DNA from: Hofstenia miamia
Taxonomy: Eukaryota > Xenacoelomorpha > Acoela > Hofsteniidae
DNA length: 44,916 nt
Direction: 5' to 3'
Assembly: GCA_900660155.1 (NCBI GenBank)
Contig: CABFPE010000100.1
Coordinates: 441,018-485,933 of the forward strand
Shown: positions 1 to 11,094 of the stretch, piece after piece
How the letters are laid out: each line of letters opens with the position of its first letter
Numbering within the stretch: the stretch's first letter is position 1
Translations under genes and position numbers: made by a program
Notes under the pieces: generated by a model
Seen by the model: only the letters and a program-made list of their open reading frames with translations
What the model was told of the DNA's origin: nothing
The model's database searches: none

Positions 1-37
1 TATATATAATATTATATATATATATATATATATATAG
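1..37. repeat. (TA)n microsatellite
   Basis: The window opens with a nearly pure TA dinucleotide run, interrupted once by an extra AAT step. It is simple sequence with no coding content. Confidence 0.95.
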
Positions 38-1499
38 CTGTTTTAATATAGAACATTACACATGGCGATGCAAAGACTTGATATTGCAAATACACAAATT
101 TCAAACTATTATAACTATATTTCTAGCAAAACACAATTTTAATATTTTCTATATACTGTATGTATGTATCAATTCTTTTTATAAATTTAATCAGCTTTTA
201 CTTTTCCGTGAATGTAATTTGGGACCTTTTCAAGTTGTTTATTTAGTATATTTTTATGATAGTAAAATTTAATAAAGCTAGGCGAGTAGCATTATCAATA
301 ATTATGTTTAATATTGCGGTGGTATTTGACCTCATTTAGCATTGAATAATTTATAAGTACACAATTACATATATTAAAATTTTTTTTCGCTAAAGCCTAA
401 CATAATTATTCCTTTAGTAGGCGGAGTCAATTGACATTAGTATTTGAATATATTTGCAACCGAAAATCTTTCAAATTTATTTTGTGCTTCCCCTCTAATA
501 TTAGAAAAATGCAAGCGTTCAAGTTGCTTGATTTGTATGAGGCCTCTCAAATTTCAAGTGTAAATTCTTCAGATTACACTTTCATTATTACTAAGTTCCA
601 TAAAAAACTGAAATCACATTACCTTTTCAAAAACAGTACAATTCAATTTATAGCAAAATATTGGGAGATTCCAAAAAAATTTAATTATCATTCTAATTGC
701 AAATCTGTAGATTGCTGAAACTATAAACATTTTTTGAATTAGATTTCTATGGGAACTCCTATAAAATTAAGCAAAATATTACCTCTTTATAAGATAAAAC
801 AAGAATTTTTTTATCATTTTGGCCAGAAATTTTACCGGCTTTTTATGAAATTTAATAGCGGCTGTGCGCCGGTAAATTGCCTTCCCCGGCCGGCCGGTAG
901 TCGGTTCCATCTCTTACAATTACAGAAATGAATGGCTAAGATATTTAGGCTAATTGAACAATGTCAGCTTATATATTATAAATTATAATAAAATTAAAAT
1001 TGGATTATCTATGCTGTTGAGAAAAGTGACACACTGCAACTACTGATTGTATTATGCAACAATTATTCGTCAAAATTATGAATAACTTAACATTCAAATT
1101 ACTATAAAAATGTCGATCAAGTAGTGAAGTCTAGGAAAAGGATATTTTGGTGGCCATTCATGATCATAGTGAAGTAGGGTTCTGCGGAATCACTCTTTTT
1201 ATAGGATATACTCATAGGATGAAATTAGGTTCATTTACTAATCTGAGAAATATCTTGAATTTCGCGCAAATGAAATTTGCTATGTTAATACATTAGTGAA
1301 ACAATGAAATTATAAAATCTAGAAAAGCATTTACGATCAATCCCTGTCAAGAAGGTTTTGTCGTTGTGTGAGTTTTTTCAGACAACCAAGACAACGCAAC
1401 ACAAATAAAATGGAACAACGTTGTAGATTATTTGATGGAAACATTAAAATTATCAATTGACTAAACACCCATGACTTATCTAAATCATTCTACCCAAGT
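38..1499. other. AT-rich stretch without recognisable gene
   Basis: Short open frames exist (for example 431-718 on +), but none has a recognisable motif, and their composition is what AT-rich DNA gives by chance. The only odd spot is a GC-rich pocket around 857-906 holding the palindrome CCGGCCGGCCGG at 886-897. The right part may be the 5' region of the LINE that starts near 1500, but I could not identify an ORF1. Confidence 0.6.
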
Positions 1500-2234
1500 G
1501 TTTTTAGTATTAATGTCAATGGCATAGTATCGAAATTTCTCGAATTTCAAAGTGTACTAAAAAGAAAATTTCTATGCTTTTGCATGTATTCAGGAAACGA
1601 AGTTACATGTAAATAAGAATACACCAAATGTGACACTAAATATTGAGAACTACTACCTTATAAGACTTGATCGCAAATTAGACAATTTCTTAGAAACAGG
1701 TGGGGGTGGCCTACTCATGTATGTCAGTAAGGACTGGTGCATTCATGTTCCTAAAACGATAAAAGAAGTGTCAACACCGGATATTAAAATGATCGTAGTA
1801 GTTTGCAGACCCAGGTTTTTACCTAAAAGGTATGTGTGTATAGTGGTTATTAATTTGTATCTACCACCAAGAAGAAAACATGAAAGCAATAAGATATTAA
1901 GATGCACAATGAGATTAATATCTAAGGTTTACCAAAATGCCTATATAATATTATTTGGTGATGCAAATCAAAAAACTTTACAAGTAATGGAAGATTTTTA
2001 GCTGACCAACATAGTGGATAAGCTTACGTTTTTTCCCAATGAAAGCCAACTGAACGTAGCATATTTAACAGATAAAATGTATATTCAGTAGAAATGGAAC
2101 CACCAATAGGAAGCCATATACCGTATGGCAATTATTTTGAAACCTAAATTCTCTTCCTTTAACAAAGGAAGATATCCGTTTAAAGCCGAATACAACATCG
2201 AAAAGGTTAATATAACCAAAATTGAGACAATGAC
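1500..2234 (+). pseudogene. Non-LTR retrotransposon: APE-type endonuclease remnant
   Basis: This is the N-terminal endonuclease of a LINE ORF2, which nicks target DNA to prime reverse transcription. The start resembles the usual 'SxNVNGxxxK' opening near 1510. Q-E-T-K at about 1590-1601 fits the catalytic-Glu motif. The open frame 1630-2001 contains the glycine-rich GGGGLLMYV block, and its F-G-D-A-N near the end matches the family's GDFN. After the stop at 2001 the reading continues in pieces ending near an S-H motif (about 2113). There are at least two frameshifts or stops, so it cannot be functional. The domain assignment is an inference from motif order plus the RT that follows. Confidence 0.75.
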
Positions 2235-3377
2235 ATGGATTGCGATGAACTTCTTAAAAGAGACAACAACATTGATAATCAAGTTGATTTAATTGAAAAG
2301 CAAATATTACAAATTTTAAAAATCAACACTACTAATTATAAAGTCCGCAATAAAGGAATGCAATATATACAGGATACTTTCTTAAGATCTATGCTGGCTA
2401 ATAAGAAGTCGTTATTAAAATATCAAAATAAGCATGAACTGAACGTTTTGCAAAGGAAAATTAACAAATATGTCAAAACTAAAAGACGACAAGAAATGGA
2501 AAAACCTACAGTCGATCAATTATATATTGAAATGAGAAGACGCACAAAACCAGCAATACCTAAGATACAAATAAACTCTTTTGAAGCACATGCGCTTAAT
2601 ATGGTTTTCACTTCATTTACCAAATATAAATCTCGCGACGATCAATTGTCCGAGTTTGGCAACCATGATGAAGATGTACCAATAATTACAGAAATAATGG
2701 TGGAAAACACTTTTAGAAAGATAAGACCAAAAACATCACCGGGAAAAAGTTTATTACCAGCCTGGATTTTTAAAACATTTGCAAAAGAGATGGCTAAACC
2801 CTATCGATATTTATACCAAAAAATGTCTACATGAGTTTTATTACCCAAAAAGATGGAAATCAGCAGCAGTAATACCCATATCTAAAATACCAAATCCAGG
2901 TAAAAATAACTATAAACACTTTAGACCAATAACAATAACACCCATTACAGACAGATGTCTGGACTCTATATTGGCAGCTTTCTATACTAGTAAATTTAAT
3001 CATTCTTTAGATTCAAACCAATTTGATTACAAAAAAGATAGATCAACAACAGATGCATTATTGTATTTAATGGACAAAATAACGACAACACTGAACTTTA
3101 AGCAAACGGCTATAGTAAAGATTGCCTTTCTAGATTACAGTAGTGCTTATAACACAGTATTGCAAAACAAAATCGTAAATAGAATAAATCTACAATCACC
3201 ATGGATGGCAAATTTTATCAGTAACTATCTTTCTAATTTTAATCAGTGTGTTCAATTCGAAAAATTAACATACTCTGAAAATATTACTCCATCCGTTGGA
3301 TTGCCGCAAGGTAGACCAATGTCAGGTGCGCTGTTACACACCTAACTGATGAAATATGTACAAAGAAACTAACTTAC
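2235..3377 (+). pseudogene. Non-LTR retrotransposon: reverse transcriptase, N-terminal and palm part
   Basis: The frame 2235-2834 encodes the EN-RT linker and the start of RT (KTSPGKS block). One frameshift near 2820 leads into 2779-3345. There the palm is clear: 'RPITITPI', the motif A aspartate in FLDYSSAYNT, and the motif B block GLPQG near 3299-3313. The 'SSAxNT' form of motif A suggests a CR1/L2-like clade, but this is only a motif impression. The frame then runs as LTDEICTKKLTY up to 3377, where an LTR element is inserted. The remaining part resumes at 6088/6092. Confidence 0.85.
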
Positions 3378-3874
3378 TGTGGCATAATCCATCAGATAAT
3401 CATGTGTGGTCAAAATAAGAGGAAAAATGGATGTAACTAAGACTAAAGTATTATAATGATTAATATGTAAACACATGATTATGATTGATTATTTGATTTG
3501 TAAATTGTTTTATGCAGTTTATATTTAAATTATGCTTGACAGTATTTGGCAAAAACAAAGATGGCCAAACAGCGTACTCTAATTAACGCTGACGTTGCGT
3601 AATTAATAGCAAAACTGAATTACGAGGGAAAATTGTAAACAAGAGTCGATCAAACAGGTACTAGTCGAGTATTTGATTATTTACTACAAAGTGCTATAAA
3701 TATGTTACAAATGTTGAGATTATTGATGAACGAATTTAGTTTGGATTTACTTCTTCTCTTGTCAGGTTATTTCATAATTTATGGAAAGCTAAACGTTTAA
3801 GTACTAGAGGTAATTGTACAGTGGTTCCCACATCCGTTTAAAGGAATGCTGGAGCAGCCTCACAAACAGCTATT
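3378..3874 (+). repeat. 5' LTR of element D, first ~500 bp
   Basis: It starts TGTGGCATAATCC and is nearly identical to 4766-5260, the start of the 3' LTR. It stops abruptly at the N at 3875, so its second half is missing from the assembly. Confidence 0.85.
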
Positions 3875-3875
3875 N
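3875..3875. other. Single-N assembly join
   Basis: Left of this base is the first part of LTR D. Right of it is the end of a different LTR in the opposite orientation. The single N probably stands for a gap of unknown size hiding the rest of the 5' LTR, the element leader, the start of gag, and the other end of the inserted LTR. Confidence 0.7.
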
Positions 3876-4363
3876 AGAGAAAAACCCCTATGCCTAACCT
3901 AAGTGCACTTTCGTGATCTAGCACAGAGACCCTTGAATCGATCCCTGTGATGGATCCAGACCACTACTAAACACCACTTGATTAGCTCGACATTGTATTA
4001 AATAATCAAACCATTAATAAGATGAAATAATAAGAATTCTAAGTAAAATTCTTTATCAACTCTTACAATAGTTTTAATTGTATTTATAGTAATTTGAAGA
4101 GAAGTACCTGTTGATTCAAATTTAAACATCTGCCAAGATGGCAGATAAAAATAATGTAAGCGACAATTTGTCGAAAATGTTTTTATTGACAGATACAATA
4201 ATCTCTTTTTTGACACATGTTATTTTCTTGGTTGCAATATACAAATCAAACTGAAATAATCACACTTGATTTAATCATAATATTTTTTAATCACTTCTTT
4301 TCAATCTTAGTATCTTCTGCGACGTTTGCAGCTTATTTCTGTTTTATTTTGGATGATGCTACA
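3876..4363 (-). repeat. Partial LTR of the AB family, minus orientation, inside element D gag
   Basis: It matches the right half of the LTR at 39188-40340, including the 'agtgcacttt' block, the 'gatggatccagaccactac' block and the terminal GGATGATGCTACA. It abuts gag sequence at 4364, so it is most likely a solo LTR inserted into gag whose left end is lost at the N. A reversed TATA-like 'tatttatagt' lies at about 4081-4090. Confidence 0.75.
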
Positions 4364-4765
4364 TCAACAATACTATAGTGATGAAAGCTTCAAAAGTCAA
4401 TATCAAATGTTACTAAATGGAACAAAAATGAAAAATAGAGATGACTTAAGGAACTACATGTCACAAGTAGAGAGGTTACTCAAATTGAGCTCAAGAGAAA
4501 ACACATATTCGAAGTATGACCTATTCTTGCACATCTGCAAAGGACTACCAGAGTCAATACGTCAACAATTCCAAATTAAATGCGACGCAGAAGATTCATT
4601 AGACAAGATGATCAGAAAATGACTCCTGATACAAATAGCAATGGAAAATAATGCAAGAATTAATGAAAAATAAGTGGTAACAAAATAGGTAATGAACAAT
4701 ACAATACCTATAGTGAACAAAACAATAGGGAAATCACCAAATAAAAAGTCAGGAGAGGAATTGAT
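4364..4765 (+). pseudogene. gag (capsid region) fragment of element D
   Basis: The frame ending at 4622 encodes a capsid-like segment (QVERLLKLSSRE ... YSKYDLFLHICKGLPESIRQQF). It aligns with the gag of element C at about 12530-12716 (QVERLFLLTKLMPEYSRHDLF). Gag forms the particle that packages element RNA. The frame stops at 4622, and the remaining 140 bp run into the 3' LTR with a weak purine tract (about 4751-4760). No nucleocapsid zinc knuckle or pol remains. Confidence 0.75.
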
Positions 4766-6087
4766 TGTGACATAATCCATCAGATAATCATGTGTGGTCA
4801 AAATAAGAGGAAAAATGGATGTAACTAAGACTAAAGTATTATAATGATTAATATGTAAACACATGATTATGATTGATTATTTGATTTGTAAATTGTTTTA
4901 TGCAGTTTATATTTAAATTATGTTCAACAGTATTTGGGGAAAAAAATGGCCAAACAGTGTACTCTAATTAATGCTGACGTTGAACAATTAATAGCAGAAC
5001 TGAATTACGAGGGAAAATTGTAAACAAGAGTCGATCAAACAGGTACTAGTTGAGTATTTGTTTATTTACTACAAAGTGCTATAAATATGTTACAAATGTT
5101 GAGATTATTGATGAATGAATTTAGTTTGGATTTACTTCTTCTCTTGTTAGGTTATTTCATAATTTATGGAAAGCTAAACGTTGAAGTACTAGAGGTAATT
5201 GTACAGTGGTTCCCACATCCATTTAAAGGAATGCTGGAGCAGCCTCACGAACAGCTATTCAATGGCGGTGAGGGCGATTGCTGTAATTTCCTTACAGTGC
5301 TTTTAGGTTACGAATAGGTATAGGGGTTTTTCTCTGTTATAGCTTTCCTACTCTTCATTGCTTGACAATTATTATGATTTTAGTTACTTTGCTCTTCACA
5401 GCTATTATCTTATTGCTGAATCCTATTTATTTATGGTTTTACCTTATAGTTGGTTATTCAGTTAGCTCATGTTTTTACCTTATAGTTATTATTACTTTGG
5501 TATTCGATTTAAGTTGCTCATTGTTTTATCTCATAGACCTCTGGCCGACTTATGCATTTGCTTTCTTGCCGACGGCATTGATTGTTTACATGTACGAAGG
5601 GCTAGCATGTATTATTATATCTGTAGGGCTATTATATGTAAGGCTCGATAACAAGCTAAAGCATCGCGGTTGCTGTATTTGATTATCTTTACATATGCAT
5701 AATAACAAAAACAATCAATGCACTAAATTACTAAGCAGTCACGAGTTCCCAATCACTGAGTTCCCTATTTACACACCAATTCCATCAATGGTTTTCCTGG
5801 CAAAGTTCAAGTGCAAGCTGTAGTTGTAACTGATCGATATGCATCTGGAATCGCATGGCAGTTCTTCGGGTGTCAATCCTGTCTTACATTTATCACTCTT
5901 TATCTAAACGAGTTGTTGTGAGTTATACATTTAGAAAAGCTAATGTTTATTAATTTAAGTTAATCGAACAAACACTTAATTGGAAAGAGAGAATTAGGAG
6001 CTTGTCAAGCTTACTTGTCGTATTAACTATGAAAAGTAATAAATTACTCTGAGATAAATACAAAAAGTGCATTGGCAGGATTCTACA
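4766..6087 (+). repeat. 3' LTR of element D (~1.32 kb)
   Basis: It starts TGTGACATAATCC and ends GGATTCTACA. The ends are imperfect inverted repeats, as usual for LTRs. It contains the shared LTR core 'aggtataggggtttttctc' near 5317-5334. A hydrophobic open frame at 5362-5682 lies within the LTR and is not supported as a gene. Confidence 0.8.
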
Positions 6088-6835
6088 TTACCCTGCAACA
6101 TCAGAAATAATTAAATAACCGGATGATACATGTATAACTGGAGATATTCTAATATCGACTAGTGAAATGGATGCATATAGTATTGAGAAAAATGTTATTG
6201 ATATCATACAAATGTCAAAAACAAACAACCTAATAATTAATGAAGCAAAATCAATGGTTCTGGTTTGTAGGCATCCTACTATCAAGAACTCAATTAACTG
6301 CGATGGCCTTGAAATTTATGGAACAACCTTAGTAAAATATCTGAGTATTAAAATAAATAAGGATTTGAACTGAAATGATCAAGTGGATAATCTTGTTTGT
6401 AAGGAATTTCTTTCCATTTTATCAACTTCTTTCTTTATTGAATTCATAACAACCCATAAACAATGGATGATTTTTAAAACATACATTAAGCCAATATATA
6501 CATACGCTTCTGTGGTGTGGGTATCAGGAATTTCGGAAAATAGTATAAAATCCTTACTAAAACCGCTCAAATTGTTTTCCAAACTGTCAAACATTAGTAA
6601 AAACCAGCTTATTGATAGCATTAATAGTACTTTCAACAAAACATTTAAACAATACGCTTGGAAGATTCATAATGATAATGATCATCCCATGCATGAAAGA
6701 ATGAAATTCTTTAAACATAATACTCGAACTAAAGTTATTCTAGATATGAAAAGAGATGTACAACGGAGCAAAACCTTTCTACCAGCAGCACTTAAGTATA
6801 TTAATAATGGAACTCTTTCCCGGTTCCTATAGTAA
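6088..6835 (+). pseudogene. Non-LTR retrotransposon: RT palm motif C to C-terminus
   Basis: This continues the LINE RT after the element D insertion (6088-6091 is the second copy of the ttac duplication). The expected 'IIKYADDT' reads IIK, stop, PDDT, so the catalytic Asp pair is still there (gatgat at 6122-6127). Then follow NNLIINEAKS, INKDLN, a TGA at 6371-6373 at a position where related elements have Trp, and the thumb/connection region (TYIKPIYTYASVVW) to a stop at 6830-6832. Apart from these stops the frame is open from 6167 to 6832. Beyond this a 3' UTR probably follows, but no tail repeat is obvious. Confidence 0.85.
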
Positions 6836-7518
6836 TGTTTCCATTGAAATTTTCCAACTTTCCTTTTTACATGATACTTTGTGTTGTGTACAGGAAGTAA
6901 AGCGTGGATACATTACATTACTTATATTACTTAATGGAAGTCTTCTGATATTATATAAAAAAATCAACTGCCAAATATTTAAGCTCTAACTTATTTTATC
7001 TCAAGGTGGTTTGAATTATGCTATTCTATCTTTTTTATTAATCCCCGAGATGATATCTAAATTATGTGGAATTTGAATTTTTGTGATTATATTTCATTGA
7101 AACAAGAACTTGAAATTATGAGTTGTGAAAAATCCATTGGATGTTTGAATTTTATCATTTTTCCAAAGAACCGTCAAATGTTAATGTGCCAAGAAATGAT
7201 TGAATAGTTGAACATCCAATACAAAGATAATTGATTTAGAACAATTTTGTTAAAGGGGTGAAAGTTTATTAAAAGCGTGCTTTTGTTTAATAGTTGTTAA
7301 CTTTTACCCATTAATTATTTAATTTTGAATATATAGTCTGATTACATCTAAAATTCATGATTTTTGTAATTATCAATAGGTCCTTAGAAAAAACGAAATT
7401 ATTCAATAATATTTGAAAATTACAAAAATTAAAATTGGATTGGCGCAGAACATTTTTTTATCAAACATTTAAAATTTGAGAGCCAGTAAAACTATAAAAT
7501 AGACTATACCTAACATTA
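6836..7518. other. AT-rich, no recognisable feature
   Basis: The first part could be LINE 3' UTR. I see no terminal tail, repeat or coding signal that would define an end. Confidence 0.5.
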
Positions 7519-7519
7519 G

Positions 7520-7554
<35 letters not shown>
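7519..7554. repeat. (TA)n microsatellite
   Basis: An uninterrupted TA run of about 17 units, resembling the one at the window start. Confidence 0.95.
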
Positions 7555-7556
<2 letters not shown>

Positions 7557-7558
<2 letters not shown>

Positions 7559-8400
7559 GTGCAACAAGATTATAAATGTTCAAGATGGTGAACAGGAAAA
7601 GGATACTATCAACAAACAACAAATGCAAGATCATGGTAAAAAAAACTTGCAAACATTGAAAACAAGATTTTATAAATTGTTAAAGAATCCAATGCTCAAT
7701 TATGTAGTGTTCAGTCAATTCATAATTTCTATAGAAATTTACAAGACAATTACCAAAAGAATATTCAATTATTTGAAAGAACTGAAAGTGGAAAAACATT
7801 TGCTGAAAATTATGAATGTGGTTTTACAAAGGTTCATGCAATATCACAATTCTCTCAACAAATATGCTTATTTGGTTTGATAAAAACTTTGGAAACTACT
7901 GGAGTTGCTTATAAAAAATCAATTTTTTAAAACTGAAAGCCATGAACAAGCTTTAAATTTTCCTACATATGGTGATGAAGGTTTTGACAAAATTTCAATA
8001 GAAAATGGTTATATTTATGTTAGAAATGCACATAGTTACATTTCACTTTCAGGAATTTGTATCTTATCAAAAAATCATTATAATACTTTACATTTAAAAA
8101 ATGATGTATACTATACAATAATTAATACCTTTGTACATTTAGACGTAAAAATATCTTTAGAACTTCTAAGATTTTGTCTAGCAACTTGACTTTATTTACT
8201 TTCCAAAAGAAGTATGGCCTCCAAAAACAATAAGATTTGCAGTAGTTTGTGAAAAATCAAAAGATGTTTATGTCCAAATTACTAAATTTGGTGTATTGTC
8301 TGTACACAATTTAGTAATAGAAGAAACATTTGTTTCCTTAAATAATATATATTTTGACACCACTGATTTGTTTTGGAATGACTTTGAATAAATAGTAGTA
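7557..8400 (+). pseudogene. Broken coding stretch of unknown origin
   Basis: Protein-like sequence is spread over three frames. A frame around 7680-7930 reads SNAQLCSVQSIHNFYRNL ... FERTESGKTFAENYECGF. The frame 7905-8189 contains YGDEGFDKISIENGYIYV and an alternating hydrophobic pattern. The frame from about 8205 to 8391 reads PKTIRFAVVCEKSKDVYVQI. Their order and composition suggest one or two ancient proteins with small indels. I do not recognise the family. The stretch ends just before the LTR at 8420 and may once have been next to the coding remnants at 32621-33503 across element C. It could be a host gene or a DNA-virus or transposon remnant. Confidence 0.4.
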
Positions 8401-8791
8401 CTGACAACAGTGATATTATTGTAGAGTCACTCAGAGCACCCTTTTTAATTTTTAATTCAATTATTTCACACTCTAATCAATTAGTGCTAATTTTGCATTC
8501 TATTTTAGTAATTTGTCTATTTTTTAGTGTAGTTTTATGATAAAATTAATTGTTGTTCTCTCAAATTATAGAGACGTGTGATCACTCACTTAAGTTGTGA
8601 AGGAATTCATGTGACAACTTTGTAAACAGATTACTGGTAATTATTTACTGATTTTTGTATAAGAGTAGGGAAGACATTGTAGCCAAGCCCAATATCAGTT
8701 TTGTCTTGCTTGGACATTGTTACTTTTTTCTTTCTTATTAAATTACTAACTGTTTTAGGTGTTGTGGATTTTATAATGTAGCATAATCCAA

Positions 8792-9615
8792 AGAATAATG
8801 CTGCTAATAAAGGAAGAAGATCAGATTATTAGTAGAAACTAAGATCGAATTATGATTGTTAATTAGAAAAACAATTTAAGTTTAATTATCAGATTATCTT
8901 TGTAAATGCAACCAAGTAATAACATAGCAAATTAGTACTTGTCGTCGAATTTTGACCAAACAAAGGGGGCGAATTTGCTTCCATTATTTTTAGCAGCATA
9001 GGTCACTCCCCTGAACGAGAGTGTCCGCTCTTTGTATAAGTAATTCTGCCTCAGCTTCTTCCCACTTATCATGGCGTATTCTGCTTGTTTCAACATCTTT
9101 AGTACTGCCTCGCGTTCTGTTGTGATGGTGTTCGCGTATTTCAAGAACCTAGACTCTCTGATGTTTTACGCTATTGGTGTTAGTTGTGGCAACTCATTCA
9201 TTTTCTGAGAGAAAATTTCAAAATATTTTTTATATAGACTGATTCCTTTTAATGCTATTAAAAGTGTCATCTGAGCATCTGCTTTGCATGTGTGTGCTAA
9301 ATCTGCTCGCATCTGCGTATTTGGGTAGAAAAATGTGAATACCTTCTGTAGGCTGTGCATGTTTGCCACATCCTTATAGAAGAAGCTAATATTCTCTATT
9401 ACTTCCTGTTCNAGAATAATGCTGCTAATAAAGGAAGAAGATCAGATTATTAGTAGAAACTAAGATCGAATTATGATTGTTAATTAGAAAAACAATTTAA
9501 GTTTAATTATCAGATTATCTTTGTAAATGCAACCAAGTAATAACATAGCAAATTAGTACTTGTCGTCGAATTTTGACCAAACAAAGGGGGCGAATTTGCT
9601 TCCATTATTTTTAGC
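8792..9615 (+). repeat. 203-bp exact duplication around a single N
   Basis: 8792-8994 and 9413-9615 are the same LTR sequence, identical by eye. Between them lie a minus-strand coding fragment (8994-9411) and N at 9412. The pattern is typical of two contigs ending in the same repeat and being joined without merging. Confidence 0.8.
8994..9411 (-). pseudogene. ORF3 C-terminal fragment (DEDDh exonuclease motif III and tail), minus strand
   Basis: The minus frame 9369-9166 reads SLQKVFTFFYP, then LAHTCKADAQMTLLIALKG. This aligns with the ORF3 ends of element E (about 28310-28440) and element C (about 31290-31450). The H-x4-D pair is at 9292-9294 (His) and 9277-9279 (Asp). The next frame, 9144-8932, continues with KYANTITTEREAVLK, matching KYADTITTEKEAVLK in E. 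The upstream ORF3 part is absent. It sits unnaturally inside a solo LTR next to an N, so its true genomic place is doubtful. Confidence 0.75.
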
Positions 9616-11094
9616 CATTTTGGCAGATGAACTAAATTTGAATTTCAAACAACAGGTACTTTTTGAATTCAACTATAAATAAAGCGTAAATCAATTTGGA
9701 AATTTTTGAAGTAAATTCTTCAAAAATCTTATCTTTAGATTTTATATCAGTTTGCTTATTTATACAGAATGTCAAGCTAAACGGTAAATGCAGTAGTAGT
9801 GGTTTGGGAACACATTGGGAGCGACTTGAGGGTCCCTGATTCAAACCATGAACCTGCATTTATGTTAGGTGTATGTATGGAGTTTTTCTCCATTTAGCTG
9901 GCTATCAATTCGATTGTTTACATGTAATCAATAATTAACATCAGTGAAGAAAGGGCTGAATAGCCTACTGTAGGTTATACATATTTTATCTTATAGACTT
10001 AGGTGACCTATAATAGACCAATAAAAGACCGAGCATGTATTATTTTATTTAAATGTAATGTAGGAAGCTGCAAGTTATTATGTAACTTATTTTAATTAAC
10101 TAATCAAAGCCAATAGTTTTCGGTAATGGCTAAAGTAATAATTATTAAGCAGCTAGTGACATTGCAAGGTTGTGAAGTGACATAGATACACAATACAAAT
10201 TGAGTTTAAGTCAGTTACAATTGACATTGAGAACTACACCGAGCTAGGATAGGGAACACATAAGAACTTCATTGAGCTGAGGTTGGGAGTTACCTACTTC
10301 AACAATGGAAACACAAATGAGGTGATGCAGAGATCAGAGTCGGCCAGATGCCAACTATACATCAATCACGGAGAAAGGCTGTGATTGCGGAGTACCTAAA
10401 CAGTATTCGGTTATTCCAGTTAAATGAAGGTTAACAGAAATACATTCAACAAATAGCTAATATGCGTACATCCCTACCTGTGTAGAATAGGGAACAATAA
10501 TTTAAAGAATCATTTAACCTACATCAATGCTTATAGCAGATGCTACAATAATAATTAATTTTGTGTAAGATCCGGTGATAATTTGGGAGTTACTCCACTG
10601 TGCCTAGGGTGATAACCTGCCCTTTGACAGTTGGCAGCCCATATTGTGGTTGCTTTAAGGCTAAGTATACATGTAGGGAATAACAACTTCCACTTTGATC
10701 ATTTTCATACATGCACTTAACATCACACTATGCAAATATAATATGCTGTCAGCCAATGAGAATGCATGGTAAATACATGCCATTATTATATTTATTTACA
10801 TGAGCTGAGATAACAAGAACTATGAGCTAAATTGTTTATTTGAGCTATAAATTAATACTTGAGACACACAATCAGCACCTTGGCAAGTCAGGATGGCTTT
10901 CTTGATGTGGCTTTGGCAATGATGACGTGTGAATTGGTCACTATATGGAATGTTTTCTCAGTTATTGGTTTCAGTTTTTCTTTTCCAGTTAGAACATGGG
11001 TTGCTCTCTGTGATGGCCATCTTTGCAAACTTCCGAAGAACCTAAGAGTTACCCAGTGCTGCTTGAGTCGTGAGAGCACCACTGTGATTCTACA

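Larger units (their letters stand above)
3378..6087 (+). mobile_element. LTR-retrotransposon derivative (element D) inserted in the LINE RT
   Basis: It is flanked by a perfect 4-bp duplication, ttac at 3374-3377 and 6088-6091. Deleting the element and one ttac makes the LINE frame read straight on, which confirms the boundaries. Its parts are a 5' LTR start (3378-3874), a single N (3875), an opposite-strand LTR fragment (3876-4363), about 0.4 kb of gag (4364 onward) and a full 3' LTR (4766-6087). Pol and the third ORF are absent, so this is an internally deleted copy, unless sequence is hidden at the N. Confidence 0.85.
8777..10547 (+). mobile_element. Solo LTR of AB family in element C 5' LTR
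   Basis: It starts TGTAGCATAATCC and ends GCAGATGCTACA, flanked by ataa (8773-8776 and 10548-10551). Its 1771 bp exceed the usual ~1150 bp by 621. That excess equals 8792-9412: a 203-bp stretch repeated at 9413-9615, a foreign minus-strand coding piece and one N. Without it this is a normal solo LTR with a TATA-like box (tataaata, about 9674-9681) and the hairpin ATGGAG-ttttt-CTCCAT at 9877-9893. Confidence 0.85.
8420..11094 (+). repeat. 5' LTR of element C (split by a solo LTR)
   Basis: The LTR consists of 8420-8776 plus 10548-11094, about 0.9 kb. It starts TGTAGAGTCACTC and ends GTGATTCTACA, an 11-bp near-perfect inverted pair. The uninterrupted 3' LTR at 31686-32620 serves as the empty site: the sequence '...ttataataattaattttg' there is split here by the solo LTR with an ataa duplication. 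The open frames at 10859-11185 and 10888-11151 lie in the LTR and are chance frames. Confidence 0.9.

Noticed and set aside
5362..5682. 106-residue hydrophobic, membrane-like frame
   Set aside because: It lies wholly inside the 3' LTR of element D, and its pattern comes from T-rich near-repeats (ttttaccttatag). No start context or homologue in the other LTRs supports a gene.
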